NCBI GenBank assembly: GCA_010157825.1
Contig: VFSE01000260.1
Coordinates: forward strand, 186,001-250,000
Reading direction: 5' to 3'
Source: Vickermania ingenoplastis
Lineage: Eukaryota; Euglenozoa; Kinetoplastea; Trypanosomatida; Trypanosomatidae
DNA length: 64,000 nucleotides
The translations under genes and the position numbers were made by a program. The notes beneath the pieces were generated by a model that was given only the letters and a program-made list of their open reading frames with translations, did no database searches and had not been told where the DNA came from. Shown one piece after another: positions 50,467-60,813 of the stretch. The first letter of the stretch is position 1, and every line of letters starts with the position of its first letter.

Positions 50467-51624
50467 ATGATGGCATACCGCTCGTCTCCCCTGACAGACT
50501 GTACCAACGCTGCGCTACAGGCAATGAACTACATCACGAGCACCCCGGGACTGGGAAAGAAGACCGCTGCCACCTCCGCCGCCGCTGCCGCTGCGGCCGC
50601 CGCGGCCGCCGCAGCCGCCTCCCCCCAGGTGTACACCCACAAGCCCTATATTACCGGGCTGCTGAACCCCAGCGAGTGCTCCTCTGCCGACGAGTACGAC
50701 GCCATCTACTGCACTCCTGGCGCCTCCTACTCCCAGTTCAACACCCCGCAGGGGACGTGGTACGGCGAGAGCGCCGCCTCCTCCCCCTACCCCAGGATGG
50801 CCGGCTTCATGCCGTCCGCCACAAACGAGTACGGCGTCACCGTCGAGCGCTCTCTGTTCCGCAGCCACAGCGTCCAGGACGACACGCACTCCGCCGACAG
50901 CAGCTCGTTCCGCTCCGGCAGCTCACCCGCCGCCGCCGCCGCCGCTGCTGCTGCTGCTGCTGCTACCACCACTGCCCACGTTACACGCTGCACTACCGCC
51001 AATGCCAGCGCGGCCCCACCCCGTAACTGCGTTAGCGCCGAGTTAAAGGTTCAGCTCCGCAGCTGCGAGGAGGATTTTGTTGTGCGGGACCTCGTAAAGG
51101 CCCTTGGCACGGACGATGCCGCTGATCTCCTGCACACCTACGTGATCGTCGAAGGGGACCGCGGGGAGGACATGGGCTGCGTAGTGGAGGTGCTCAACAC
51201 TCGCACCACCGAAGGCGCCGCCTCCTCCCCCCGCTCTACTCTTAAGCGCGTCCTTCGTGCGGCCAGCCAGGAGGACCTAACAAAGTTCGCAGCGCTCGAC
51301 AAGGAGGAGAAGGAGGCGGTCGAGACGTGCTGCAAGAGCATCCGCAAGGTCGGTCTCAACGTGGACATCTGCATTGAAGGCGCCGTCTTCCAGTTCGACA
51401 AGAAGAAGCTCACTATCCAGTACACCGCCGACTCCTACGTAGACTTCACGCAGCTCACTCGTCTGCTCCACAACTGCTACAAGTGCCGCATCTGGATGGA
51501 CCAACTGAACCGCAGCGCAGCACTCCAGGACCGGAAGAGCCGCCCGAAGCCCACGCAGCAGCAGGCCGCAGGTGGCAAGCGCGGCCGCCCTGCGCAGCGG
51601 AAGAACAACGGAAGCCAGCAGTAA
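50467..51624 (+). CDS. PSP1 C-terminal domain protein
   Basis: A 385-residue protein from ATG 50467 (MMAYRSSPLTDC), chosen over in-frame ATGs further up because the upstream translation is low-complexity. The N-terminal 180 residues are disordered with two poly-Ala runs (14 and 12). The PSP1 C-terminal region spans about 230-340: MGCVVEVLNTRTTE, a helical LKRVLRAASQEDLTKF, then GAVFQFDKKKLTIQYTAD and YVDFTQLTRLL. The tail is basic (GGKRGRPAQRKNN). PSP1-domain proteins in trypanosomatids are often found with mRNA-binding and mRNA-stabilising factors; in yeast PSP1 suppresses polymerase mutants. An RNA-regulation role is likely but is family-based inference. Confidence 0.88.
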   Translation: MMAYRSSPLTDCTNAALQAMNYITSTPGLGKKTAATSAAAAAAAAAAAAAASPQVYTHKPYITGLLNPSECSSADEYDAIYCTPGASYSQFNTPQGTWYGESAASSPYPRMAGFMPSATNEYGVTVERSLFRSHSVQDDTHSADSSSFRSGSSPAAAAAAAAAAAATTTAHVTRCTTANASAAPPRNCVSAELKVQLRSCEEDFVVRDLVKALGTDDAADLLHTYVIVEGDRGEDMGCVVEVLNTRTTEGAASSPRSTLKRVLRAASQEDLTKFAALDKEEKEAVETCCKSIRKVGLNVDICIEGAVFQFDKKKLTIQYTADSYVDFTQLTRLLHNCYKCRIWMDQLNRSAALQDRKSRPKPTQQQAAGGKRGRPAQRKNNGSQQ

Positions 51625-54600
51625 GCAAAAAAGTACTAGTAGAGAAGAGAAGTAGCGGGCGAGAAACACGCAGCAGCAGCAGCAACAACATCAACAATAA
51701 AAAAATGAAGTCGATGTGGACAGAAAAAAAATAATAAATAATAATGATGAAGAAGAAGGAGGTGTTGAGGAAGTGCGTGAACAGAACGTTTGGGGCCCCG
51801 TACATCATCATCCTCTGGTGCAGCGCGCCGGAGGACAACACGCAAAGAGTAAGAGAAGAAGCACTGGAAAGTTTAAGTAAAAGAAGAAATGCGGTAGAAG
51901 GACGAGAAGATTAGAGGGCGGGGGAGGGCGGGGTTGTGGTGGAAGAATCAAATAGAAGCTTTCAGCTCTCCCTTGCAACACCCACATTGCCTCCGATTGC
52001 AGAGTGCACGCCATCTCCCCCTCCCTCTCTCTGTTCGAAGAGAAGTCCTTAAACCTTAGCCTTTGTTCCTTTTGATGTTGGTGTTGCTTTTTTTTTGGTT
52101 GGGGGCTCTTTCTCTTTCGTTGAAGTACGTACCAAACTAGCGGAATAGCCGTCGCAGATGGCTGCAACATGCTTCTCTCCCCATAAACTTTTTTTATTGT
52201 TCTTGTTGCTGTTGAAAAATCTTTCTATTTCTTTGAGCTCGTTGGTGTGTACCAGTTCTACCATCGCCTGCCCCCTTCCCCGCCCTCCTTTCTAATGAGT
52301 GGACGCACGTTGTGCTCAACTTCATGTGGGATGGGATTTAGCTAGGTGTTGAAGGGTGAGGCCGACGACAAGCAGAGGACGCTGTGGACACTTTTTTTTT
52401 TCTTTTTTTTTTTCTTTTCGCGGCTTTTGAGGATATCCGGAGTCGCCGTTTTATACTTTTTTGTGCTTTTTATTATGATGATGATTAGCTTTTTATTTTG
52501 TTTTATACTCCACCGTGCCTTGTTAAGAGCCTTTTATGTGTCTAGTAAGTAGCCCCGTTGGCGTTTTTTTTTTATATATTTATTATTATCCCTCTTTTCT
52601 ATTCTATCCTATTCTCCTCCTCTCATGTGTGCTGTTCATTTTATTTTCTTTTTTTTTTTTTGAAAAACACCACCACCAACAACAAAAAAAAAAAGATACA
52701 CACTAAACTACAAACAAAACAGAAGCAGAAAAAAAAAAGACCCAAGGAAACCATTGATTTCCACCACGTCCCCCCTCCCCCCCATACTTACCTTTTAGCA
52801 TAGACAAGAACTCGTAGACCACACCCACACACGCACAACAGCGGTGGCGGTGGCGGTGGCGTGAACTCAGTGGAAGAGAAGGAGGAGAGAGAGAGAGGTG
52901 CAGAAGGGAGACAGAGGGTCTCGCTCTCTGTCGAACGACCCACGTATCTGTCACTATGATTGTTGTTCATACATCCACCACCGCCGTACCGCTACAGCAT
53001 AGATATCCATACACATTTAAACAAAAATAATCTCAGGATTTTGTGTGCTGCCCGTTGATATTTGCCTTTAACTCCCTCCTTCGTCCCACCCAGTGCTAGT
53101 CGACGGAGGCAGTGGCAATATTTCGATAAAAGAAAATAATTTGAAAAAAACAACAACAAACAACATGAAGAACAAATTATTATTATTACAAACCTTCCGC
53201 CATTGCTTTTTTTTTTTCCATAGAACCGTTTCGACACATAGATAACCTGAACAACCAACGCACAACCAGAAGCAAAAAAAAATTAGAAGAGAGAGAGCGT
53301 TGCATACATGGAGGAGGACATACATATCTGTTTCACAGATTGATGTTCTTCTCTATTTATCTCTATTCGTACATTCGGTTGTTTTTATTGTTTTTTTTTT
53401 TTGCTTTCATCGTGTTAGGCTGTACGCAGCGTAGCGGAGAGGCCTCATGGCGTTGCGTTGTTCGTTGTAATTTTTGACGCCCTTCTTTCTATCATGTCAG
53501 ATGAACCCTCAGGGGCCCCAACTATACGCAAGCGACTACGCACGGAGGCAACCATACAGCATATATAAACACACACACGCACAGTATGAAGAGAGCGAGC
53601 GAGAGAGAGAGAGGGAAATTGGAGATGAATAATCCACATAAAAAAAAGTACCATAAAAAAAAGGGAATAGGGAAACAAACAAACAAAAAAAAAGTATAAA
53701 AAAAAGTATAAAAGATTTATTTTTGTTTCGTTATTTACCTCATGTTCTCTAGCGCTTTTTTCCCGTTGTTGTTATTGTTTTCTTTTAAATATTAATATTG
53801 TTCTTTTGTTCTTGTTCATATTTATACGGTGTTTCTACTATTTGAATCTTCCTGTAGACTGGTTACTGGTATAGTGCCGCTGACAAGCTCCTCTCATCCA
53901 CCCCACTACACAGACCTGCAGAGCAAGCTGCGACAAACAGGTCCCACCGTATCCCCAAACCCCGTATCCCCAGACAAACAACAACAACAACCCCCTCTGT
54001 CTCGGAGCCGGGTGGCTGGGCTCACCCCACTAGAGGTGAGGGTTCACTACCCCCTCCTAGATCTCCAAGGACGAGAGTACGGTGCGTGGCAACCCTGCGG
54101 ACCACCGAAGAAGAGAACTAATACCAATAGGAAAAAAAAGAAAAAGCAGAGTGGTGCCACGCTTGAATGAAAAGCAAAGCAAGAGACAGAAGGAGTTCTT
54201 TTCCTTTGTGTTCCACATCACAGCGGGTGCTGTGGAGGAGAGCAGAGGGCGGCACATCGTACTGGCAAGACGAGGTGATTCATGTACAGAGTAAAGCAAG
54301 CTGCAACCGATACCGAAACAAACAAACAAACACCAACTAACACACTAGACCTATAGAACTAGAAGAAGGAGTGAGAGGGAGTGGAGTTTTACTGTCCTAC
54401 AAGTAGGAACTTGTTTTGTTCTGTGCTTCTCTTCCCCCTTCTCTTTTTCTTCTTTTTCTTTTTCCTCCTCCCTTTTTGAAAATGTGCGCCGGCGTGGTGT
54501 ATGCTTTGTGGTGGGGATTGTGTGTCACTGCTCTCCGCCTTTACCCGAGTTAACACAGACAGACACTCCCACGCAACGAGAACCAGAGAGAGAGAGAGAG

Positions 54601-54669
54601 AACTAGAACTAGAACTAGAACTAGTATCTATACATTTACATCTGCATTTATTTATATCAATAATTCAAG
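51625..54669. other. Three-kilobase gene-free stretch
   Basis: I see no protein gene. The stretch has long T/A runs (about 52,391-52,414; 52,571-52,580; 53,208-53,218), several pyrimidine tracts, a GTG/CCA-rich segment near 52,840-52,860, GA repeats near 53,600-53,612 and an (ACTAGA)n repeat near 54,601-54,625. It is far longer than other spacers in this unit. It could hold a very long 3' UTR for the PSP1 gene or a non-coding RNA, but I recognise none. Confidence 0.55.
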
Positions 54670-56800
54670 ATGCCGACACACATTTGCCGTTTCAAGGTGG
54701 TGTCCGTGGAGTGCGCTGCGATGCCAGCCGGTCAATCGTACCTTATTCGCTACATTCGTGGGGACACGGATCGTAGCACGCCCAGCTTTCAAGCGTCAGC
54801 GAACGGCGTGGTGGACTTCAGTCGGATGCCTGAAGGGGCTGCCATTCTGCACTTCAAGAAGAACAAAAATTTCGACCCGAGCAACCCACGCCCGTACGCT
54901 CCAAAGTACATCCAGTTCCGTGTGGACGAGTACCACCAGCGCAGCGCCCGCCGGCCGGTGGGGGAAACAATGGTGGACTGCTCTCTCGTGGTGGATTTGG
55001 CAGGGAATGCCGGCGGCAAGGTGCTGTCCAAAAATTTCTACATGTACGGCAAGCCCGCCAAGATTCGGGTCGCCATCATCGTGTACCGGGAAGGTGGTGC
55101 GCCGCTCTCCTTTGAGCCGCTGCTGGATGGCTCCAACGCCACGGCCTGGAAGGAGGAGGAGAAGCAGCGCGCCGCCAAGCGAGCCGATGAGAAGGTGAAG
55201 GTGATGGCTCGAGAGGAGGCCCACACGCTTCTCATCTCCCTCGAGGCCTTGCAGGACCGAAAGAATCGAGACGGGACGGCGGTGAGCTCCTTCCCCGACC
55301 TCGATAACGAGCTGGAGGCGCTCGAAGCAAAGCGTAAAAGTATTGTCGGCACGGAGGGGTTGGCCAGTCAGGTGGTTCGCGCCCGCTGCCACGACTGCAT
55401 AGAGGCCCAGTTCCACGACCTGCGGACGCGGTACCGAGCGCACTTCATTGGTGTCACCGCGGCGTACCTTCGGCAGATGGCGCTCACACACAAGTTTTCC
55501 CCGGACGACTACGGCAGCGGCGCAGCGGGTAGCAGGCCGCAGCGCCCCGCCGCGGACACCGAGGTCGAGAGGGGGGGGAGATCCGCCTGAAGATAAGTCA
55601 CCTTGAGGAGCGGATCGACCAGATCCGAAGCGAGCTGCAGCGCCTTGAGGCCGAGCAGGAGCAGCTGCAGCAGTCCAACGATATTGACAGCTGCGTGGAC
55701 GTCATCATTGCCAACACGACTCGCATCGACAGCGCCATGTCCCAGCTCAAGGTGTTGCAACTCTCCCACGCCGCACTGGTACGGAAGCTGCAGGCAACCC
55801 CTCCACCCCCGCCCCCGCCCACTACAAGGACCGTGGCGAGCAACCCACTCGAGCTCGAGATCCACGACATCAAGTCGCGTGTTGCGGCCCTAAAGGCAAA
55901 GGAGCCGGAGCTGAAGCAGAAGATCAACCACATGAACTCTGTGGCCATTTCATACGTGGTGAACTGGGCCCGCGGGAAGAATCCGTCCGAACAAGATGAG
56001 GCCGCTCTCAAGAATGTGGATCAGCTGTTCGAGCAGCCCGCCCCCCCTCCGCCCCGCCCGACCTCCCATCACAGGACTTCTTCAAGGAAGACCAGCAGCA
56101 GCAACAGCCAGAGAAGGAGGAGAAGGAAAAGGCCGGGGAGAAGAACAAGAAGAAGGGCTCGTCGTCGCGCTCCTCCAGTGCCTCCTCTAGCGGTTCCTCC
56201 GAGGGAGGCATCCCTGGACTCAAAGGGGTGCCGTCGCCGAAGGATTTCAATGCCACCGAGAGAAACAACGATGAGGACGAGGATCCCTTCGCCAAGGCGG
56301 GACTCAGCAAGGACATATTTTCCAGCAGCTACCAGCAGCCGCGTGCCGGCGGTACGGAGCCATTGCGCAACAACTTCTTCAGAGACCCGACGCCGGAGGA
56401 GTCGCAGGGATTCGGCCGCGGCCGGACGGAGACGAGCCACCCTTCTTCCCGCCGCAACAGCGTGGGGCCGAGCGGGAACAAGTACGAGGACTACGTCCGC
56501 GTCAAAAGGGCAGAGGACCCCTACTACGACCCCATTAACGACTTCAATGCCCCTACCTCGTGGGGCGATGGTAGTGCGATGGAGATGCCGGTGGAGCGGG
56601 AGCTCGACACCAGCGATCTGCGCGCCAAGGCAAACGACTGGTTCCGCGCCGACGACGGCGGACACAGCCACAACGAGTCCCCTGAGGATTCGAACGTGCC
56701 TAGCGCCGTGAACCGCCCGACATACGATTTCGGCTCGGCCGAGATGAAGTACCAGAGCTTCTACACCGACTCGCTGCCCAAGTACGACTTTGGTAGCTAA
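54670..56800 (+). CDS. C2-NT domain coiled-coil protein (two apparent frameshifts)
   Basis: One gene read in three frames. Residues 1-160 start MPTHICRFKVVSVE and form an N-terminal C2 (NT-C2, EEIG1/EHBP1 type) domain, including FKKNKNFDPSN and MVDCSLVVDLAGN. A helical region follows. The first frame stops at 55,588-55,590, after a G8 run at about 55,569-55,576. Coding then continues in another frame (ISHLEERIDQIRSELQRLEA, a coiled coil). After a C7 run near 56,040-56,046 it moves to the third frame (DFFKEDQQQQQPEKEEKEK) and ends KYDFGS at 56,800. All three pieces look like real protein, about 710 residues in total. Sequencing errors in homopolymers are the likeliest cause; a recent pseudogene is the alternative. 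NT-C2 proteins usually link membranes and cytoskeleton. Confidence 0.75.
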
Positions 56801-57672
56801 ACGGGCGACGAGAGAGAGAGAGAGAGAGGGAGAGGGAGAGGGAGAGGGAGAGAGAGGGAGAGGGAGCCACTTGCCTTGGTGGCTCTCTCTTCTCGTGAGA
56901 GAAATGAAGAAAGAAAGGAAGAAACCATCCAAAAGTGTTGGTCTTGATCACAGGACGGATCCTTGTGCCCGATTTTAGTTCTCTTCTTCGTCTATATTTC
57001 TTTTTTTTTGTTGTTGTTGTTGTTGTCTTTTGTAAAGGAGAAAAATGTGTGTGTCACCCTCTCGCCCGCGTGATTGGTTTCTTCTTATGCTCTCTAATCT
57101 TGCTCTCGGATTATTATTATTATCATTACTATTTTATTGTTTTTCTTCTTTCCTGTTCTTTTTCATCCACTTAAAACGCAACGGGAACAACGAAAAAAAA
57201 ATGTTTCGAGGTTGGAGAAACTCTCTTCAGGCACCTACCCCTACAACAATAGCAACGACGACAACAACACAGGAGGAGGTGATAGTGATATCTGTCGCGC
57301 CGCACACGGTAGACATTCAAACGAAAAAGTTTGCGCTCGGGCCCTCGATTGCCCTGCGAGCCATCATTCCTCGCTCAACGCTTCGTGTACTGCCCGCTTT
57401 TTTTTTTTCTCTCTCTCTCTCTGTTCGCTTTCACTTCTAGGCTCATTTATTTGTGGTTCATTTGTGTGGTGCGATTCTCTAACTTTTTTTCCCCCCTACT
57501 TACGTTTGCTTAGTTCTGAGATCGTTGGTTTACATCTCTTTTTTCCTTTTTGTATCGACATTTTTTTCCCCGTGGGACTGACTACTCCACAGCAGGTTCA
57601 TCCGCTCCGGTAGTAGTAATCAAAAAAAAAAAATAAAAAAAAATAGTAAAACGTACAGGCTGCTAACTTGCC
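56801..57672. other. Intergenic region with GA repeats and acceptor
   Basis: No gene seen. (GA)n/(GGGAGA)n repeats lie at 56,812-56,866, GTT repeats near 57,011-57,026, and a T/C tract at about 57,536-57,570. The CCACAG at 57,587-57,592 is the probable acceptor of the helicase-like gene. Confidence 0.6.
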
Positions 57673-59928
57673 ATGATGAAGTGTGTATGTTTCGCTCGAT
57701 CGTGTGCGGCGGCCCTGGGGGGGCCCACCCAGCACCGCCAGCAGCGCCGTTTCTTTGTGGTTGATGCCCCGGTGGCGGCTGAAAGCATCCCCATTATGGA
57801 CGCCTCTTCCTTCACCACGACCCCGGAGGTCGGGGCGTCGAGTGGGGCCGACGCGGCCTACGTGTACCCTCTGGATGCAGCAACCCAAAAGATCAACCTC
57901 TACGGCGAGGCGTCCAGCTACGGCGTCGATGACTCCAACCGCGTCATCTCCTCGAATCGGATCCACAGCTACGACTCCAGCGTGTTGTCGGCCGAGCTGC
58001 GGCTGCAGGACTACAGCCTGGATGAGCCGGTGCACGAGGAGGGCCCCGTCGCGCAGCAGTCGGGGAAGGACGACAGATCGCTGGATGAAAACGAAGCCGT
58101 CATGCGTGAGGGCCGCAACAAGCAGGGGGCGGCGGGCGCCGCTGCGGTGGCGGCGGCGATGCTCGAGTCCCGGCGCGCTGTGGATGGCATCGCTCTGGTG
58201 CCGGGCCACCCGCTGCCGGTAGTATTTCCCCGGCCCGACGATCTGCCGCCGCCGCTGCGCTTCATCAAGAAGTTCGGCCCCGGCTCGGGGCGGCAGACCA
58301 GCTCCAATGGAAGCTCGCGGATCAATAGTCGAAGGATTGGCGCCGATGAAGACAACAACGACGATGGGATCTACAGCGAGGTAATGGAGAGCGCTGCCCA
58401 TATCGAGTCGCACAGCCTCTCCAAGAGCTGCGTCTTTGAGGTCCGCGTGCTGGATGCGCAGCAGCGCCCCGCCAAGGTCAAGGGATTGCATCACTTTCAG
58501 GAGCTCGCAGATGTACTTCCGGCGTTTGTCCAGCGCGGTCTCGCCGACGCAAACTTCGGCTCCCCCACCCTCATGCAGTCCGCGACCCTCCCGCTGCTGA
58601 TGACGGGGAAGGACCTCCTCTGCGTGGCCCCACCCACCAGCGGGCGAACCTACAGCATCGCGATTCAGTCCCTCACCGTTCTCGAGATGGTGCTGCAGAA
58701 GGAAACGAGGTCCCCGCCGGCGATCGACACCAACGTTGGCATCGTCTCTGCTAAGGAGAAGAAGAAGATGGCCATGCCGGTGGTGCTGGTGGTGTGCCCC
58801 TCGAGAGAGACTGCGCGGCGCATGAGCTCCGCGTATCACATTCTCGCCGGCGAGGAGGTGAACATTCAGGCCATCTTCATGAGCAAAGAGGAGAGCAAGC
58901 AGGATGCGGAGCTGGTGGAAGGACACTGTCAAGTACTGCTCGCCACCCCCAAAAGGCTGGTGGATGTGCTCCGCCGCGGCCTCGTGAGCCTCGCCCAGGT
59001 GCACTTCGCGGCGGTCTTCGATGTGAATAAGATTGTTGCGGACGTGGAGGCCGCGACAGCGCTGGAAACGGTGATGGATGGGGTGAAGAAGAACGCCGTC
59101 CCGCATCAAATCTCGATCTGGTGCGATGACTTGAGCAAGGGCGTTGAACAGGTTGCCGAGCGGTACCTCGCCTCTGGTCACGCCAACACTGTAGTGGTGA
59201 AGAAGGAAGAGCAGTTCAACGCCAACGTTCGTCACGTGCTCTACGCTCTCAAGAGCAAGGAGGAACGCATTGACTGTATCTGGAAGCTGTACGACAGTCG
59301 CGCCATCCTGAAGCGGGAGCAGGTGGTCATCTTTTGCCTCTTCAAGGAGACCGCCGAGCAGGTCGCTGAGATGCTGACCACCAAGCTCGAGGCCCCCTCC
59401 TCTCTCATCCAGTTCCTTCACAGCGGGCTGAGGCGGAAGAAGCAGGTGGAGATTCTCCGCAGCTTTCAGCGCGGCGATAGCCGCATTCTCGTCACCACCG
59501 ACGTTGGGGTGAAGAAGATCGACGTCCCGGACCTGGAGCACGTCATCAACTTCGATCTCGCCCCCACGACGGAGCTGCTGGCGAGGCGCTTCAGCATCGT
59601 TGGTCGCTCGGGCCGCGTGGGTACCGTTCACATCTTTCTCACCCCGAATGACAGCGCCGTCCCCATCACGGCCAAGTTCATTTCTGAACAAACTGGTAAG
59701 GAACTCAGCCCAGAGATCAGCGAGATTGTGGCCCGCACCGAAGCCAGCGGCGGCGCCGACTCGTGGAGCACACCGTTGATCCGGTTCAATGATCACGTCG
59801 GGCTCACGACGCGGTGGCGGGTCCGAGGCCAGCTGGACGACCCCGCCAGGCCGGTGAGCGACAGGGCAAAGGCCGTTGGGCGAAGGCACCGCGAGAAGTT
59901 GGTGCTGTCACGCGCAAAGAAGGTGTGA
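57673..59928 (+). CDS. Degenerate mitochondrial DEAD-box helicase-like protein
   Basis: A 751-residue protein from ATG 57673. The N-terminus (MMKCVCFARSCAAALGG, then HRQQRRFF) looks like a mitochondrial presequence. The helicase fold is clear from about 280 on: PTLMQSATLPLLMTGKDLLCVAP, VVLVVCPSRETARRM, LLATPKRLVDVLRRG, VVIFCLFKETAEQVAEML, LHSGLRRKKQVEILRSFQ, ILVTTDVGVKKIDVPDLEHVINFD and IVGRSGRVG. Key motifs have changed. Motif I reads PPTSGRT, with Arg for the ATP-binding Lys. The DEAD box reads DVNK. The SAT motif is also lost. ATP hydrolysis is therefore unlikely. A structural role in mitochondrial RNA processing or mitoribosome assembly is inference. Full length with no break. Confidence 0.85.
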   Translation: MMKCVCFARSCAAALGGPTQHRQQRRFFVVDAPVAAESIPIMDASSFTTTPEVGASSGADAAYVYPLDAATQKINLYGEASSYGVDDSNRVISSNRIHSYDSSVLSAELRLQDYSLDEPVHEEGPVAQQSGKDDRSLDENEAVMREGRNKQGAAGAAAVAAAMLESRRAVDGIALVPGHPLPVVFPRPDDLPPPLRFIKKFGPGSGRQTSSNGSSRINSRRIGADEDNNDDGIYSEVMESAAHIESHSLSKSCVFEVRVLDAQQRPAKVKGLHHFQELADVLPAFVQRGLADANFGSPTLMQSATLPLLMTGKDLLCVAPPTSGRTYSIAIQSLTVLEMVLQKETRSPPAIDTNVGIVSAKEKKKMAMPVVLVVCPSRETARRMSSAYHILAGEEVNIQAIFMSKEESKQDAELVEGHCQVLLATPKRLVDVLRRGLVSLAQVHFAAVFDVNKIVADVEAATALETVMDGVKKNAVPHQISIWCDDLSKGVEQVAERYLASGHANTVVVKKEEQFNANVRHVLYALKSKEERIDCIWKLYDSRAILKREQVVIFCLFKETAEQVAEMLTTKLEAPSSLIQFLHSGLRRKKQVEILRSFQRGDSRILVTTDVGVKKIDVPDLEHVINFDLAPTTELLARRFSIVGRSGRVGTVHIFLTPNDSAVPITAKFISEQTGKELSPEISEIVARTEASGGADSWSTPLIRFNDHVGLTTRWRVRGQLDDPARPVSDRAKAVGRRHREKLVLSRAKKV

Positions 59929-60813
59929 GGCCGGTAGGGGGAGAGGGGAGGGGGGGGAGGGAGGCACATTAGTCCATCCATGTTTGCACGAGAGACGCGC
60001 GTACTGCTTTCCGTTAGACAGGAGATTGCGACGAGGGGACGTTTCCCTCCCCCCCCCCCCCTCCGTTCTTTTCTCTTTCCTTGCTACTATCACTATTTTT
60101 ATTATCTCCTCCGCGTTGGTCCACTGTGCAAGTGTACTGCTGCCTCACTCCCGTCCATCTCTTTCAAGAGGGGATGGTTGTTTGTTGGAGTAGGTCGTTT
60201 TGTGTTTTTCTGTGTGTGTGTGTAAGTGTATGTATGCCTGTGTGTGTGTAAGTGTGTGGGTGTCCTATAGTATAGGACAACAACAACAATCTACACAAAA
60301 AAAAGCAACAAGAGCAAACAACTTCACAGTGTCTACGTCGAAGTAGAGAATGATGGGAATTTAAGGCCAAGGTCCTCGCACAGACAACAACGCAGTTTGT
60401 CTTTTGATTGTTCTTCGGATCGTCCCGATCGCCGTACATGCATACCTGACATTCTCCTCGTGCCCTCGTTACCTTTTTTTTTCCCCCTAAACCACTACTT
60501 TCTCTCGTTCTCTTGTTTTCTTTCCCACTCACCTCCGTCCAATGGGGGATGCGCAGTGGAGGATTGAGCGGCTTGACATTAGCGTTTTTCCTTTCTTCAT
60601 TCTCTAGTCACTCGTGCTCTGCATACATACGCTTCTGAATCACCACCACTTGTGTTTATTTATTTATTTCCATCCATCATTTTGTTCCGCGATTGTAACA
60701 CCGCGTTGAATCGTGGGACTGCATCGACACACTCAACGCAGCTCTTTGGTGACCCCTACTACGACAGCCAGTGGTGGTTATCACGGGTAGCGGCAGCCCC
60801 AGCCCCAGCGTAA
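59929..60813. other. Intergenic region
   Basis: No gene seen. A C-run lies near 60,051-60,061 and TG repeats near 60,211-60,260. Several pyrimidine tracts and AGs precede the next ATG. Confidence 0.6.

Noticed and set aside
57598-59889. Minus-strand frame of 763 codons opposite the helicase-like gene
   Set aside because: It is an antisense shadow caused by high third-position GC; it is His/Leu/Gly-rich, while the plus strand has clear helicase motifs.
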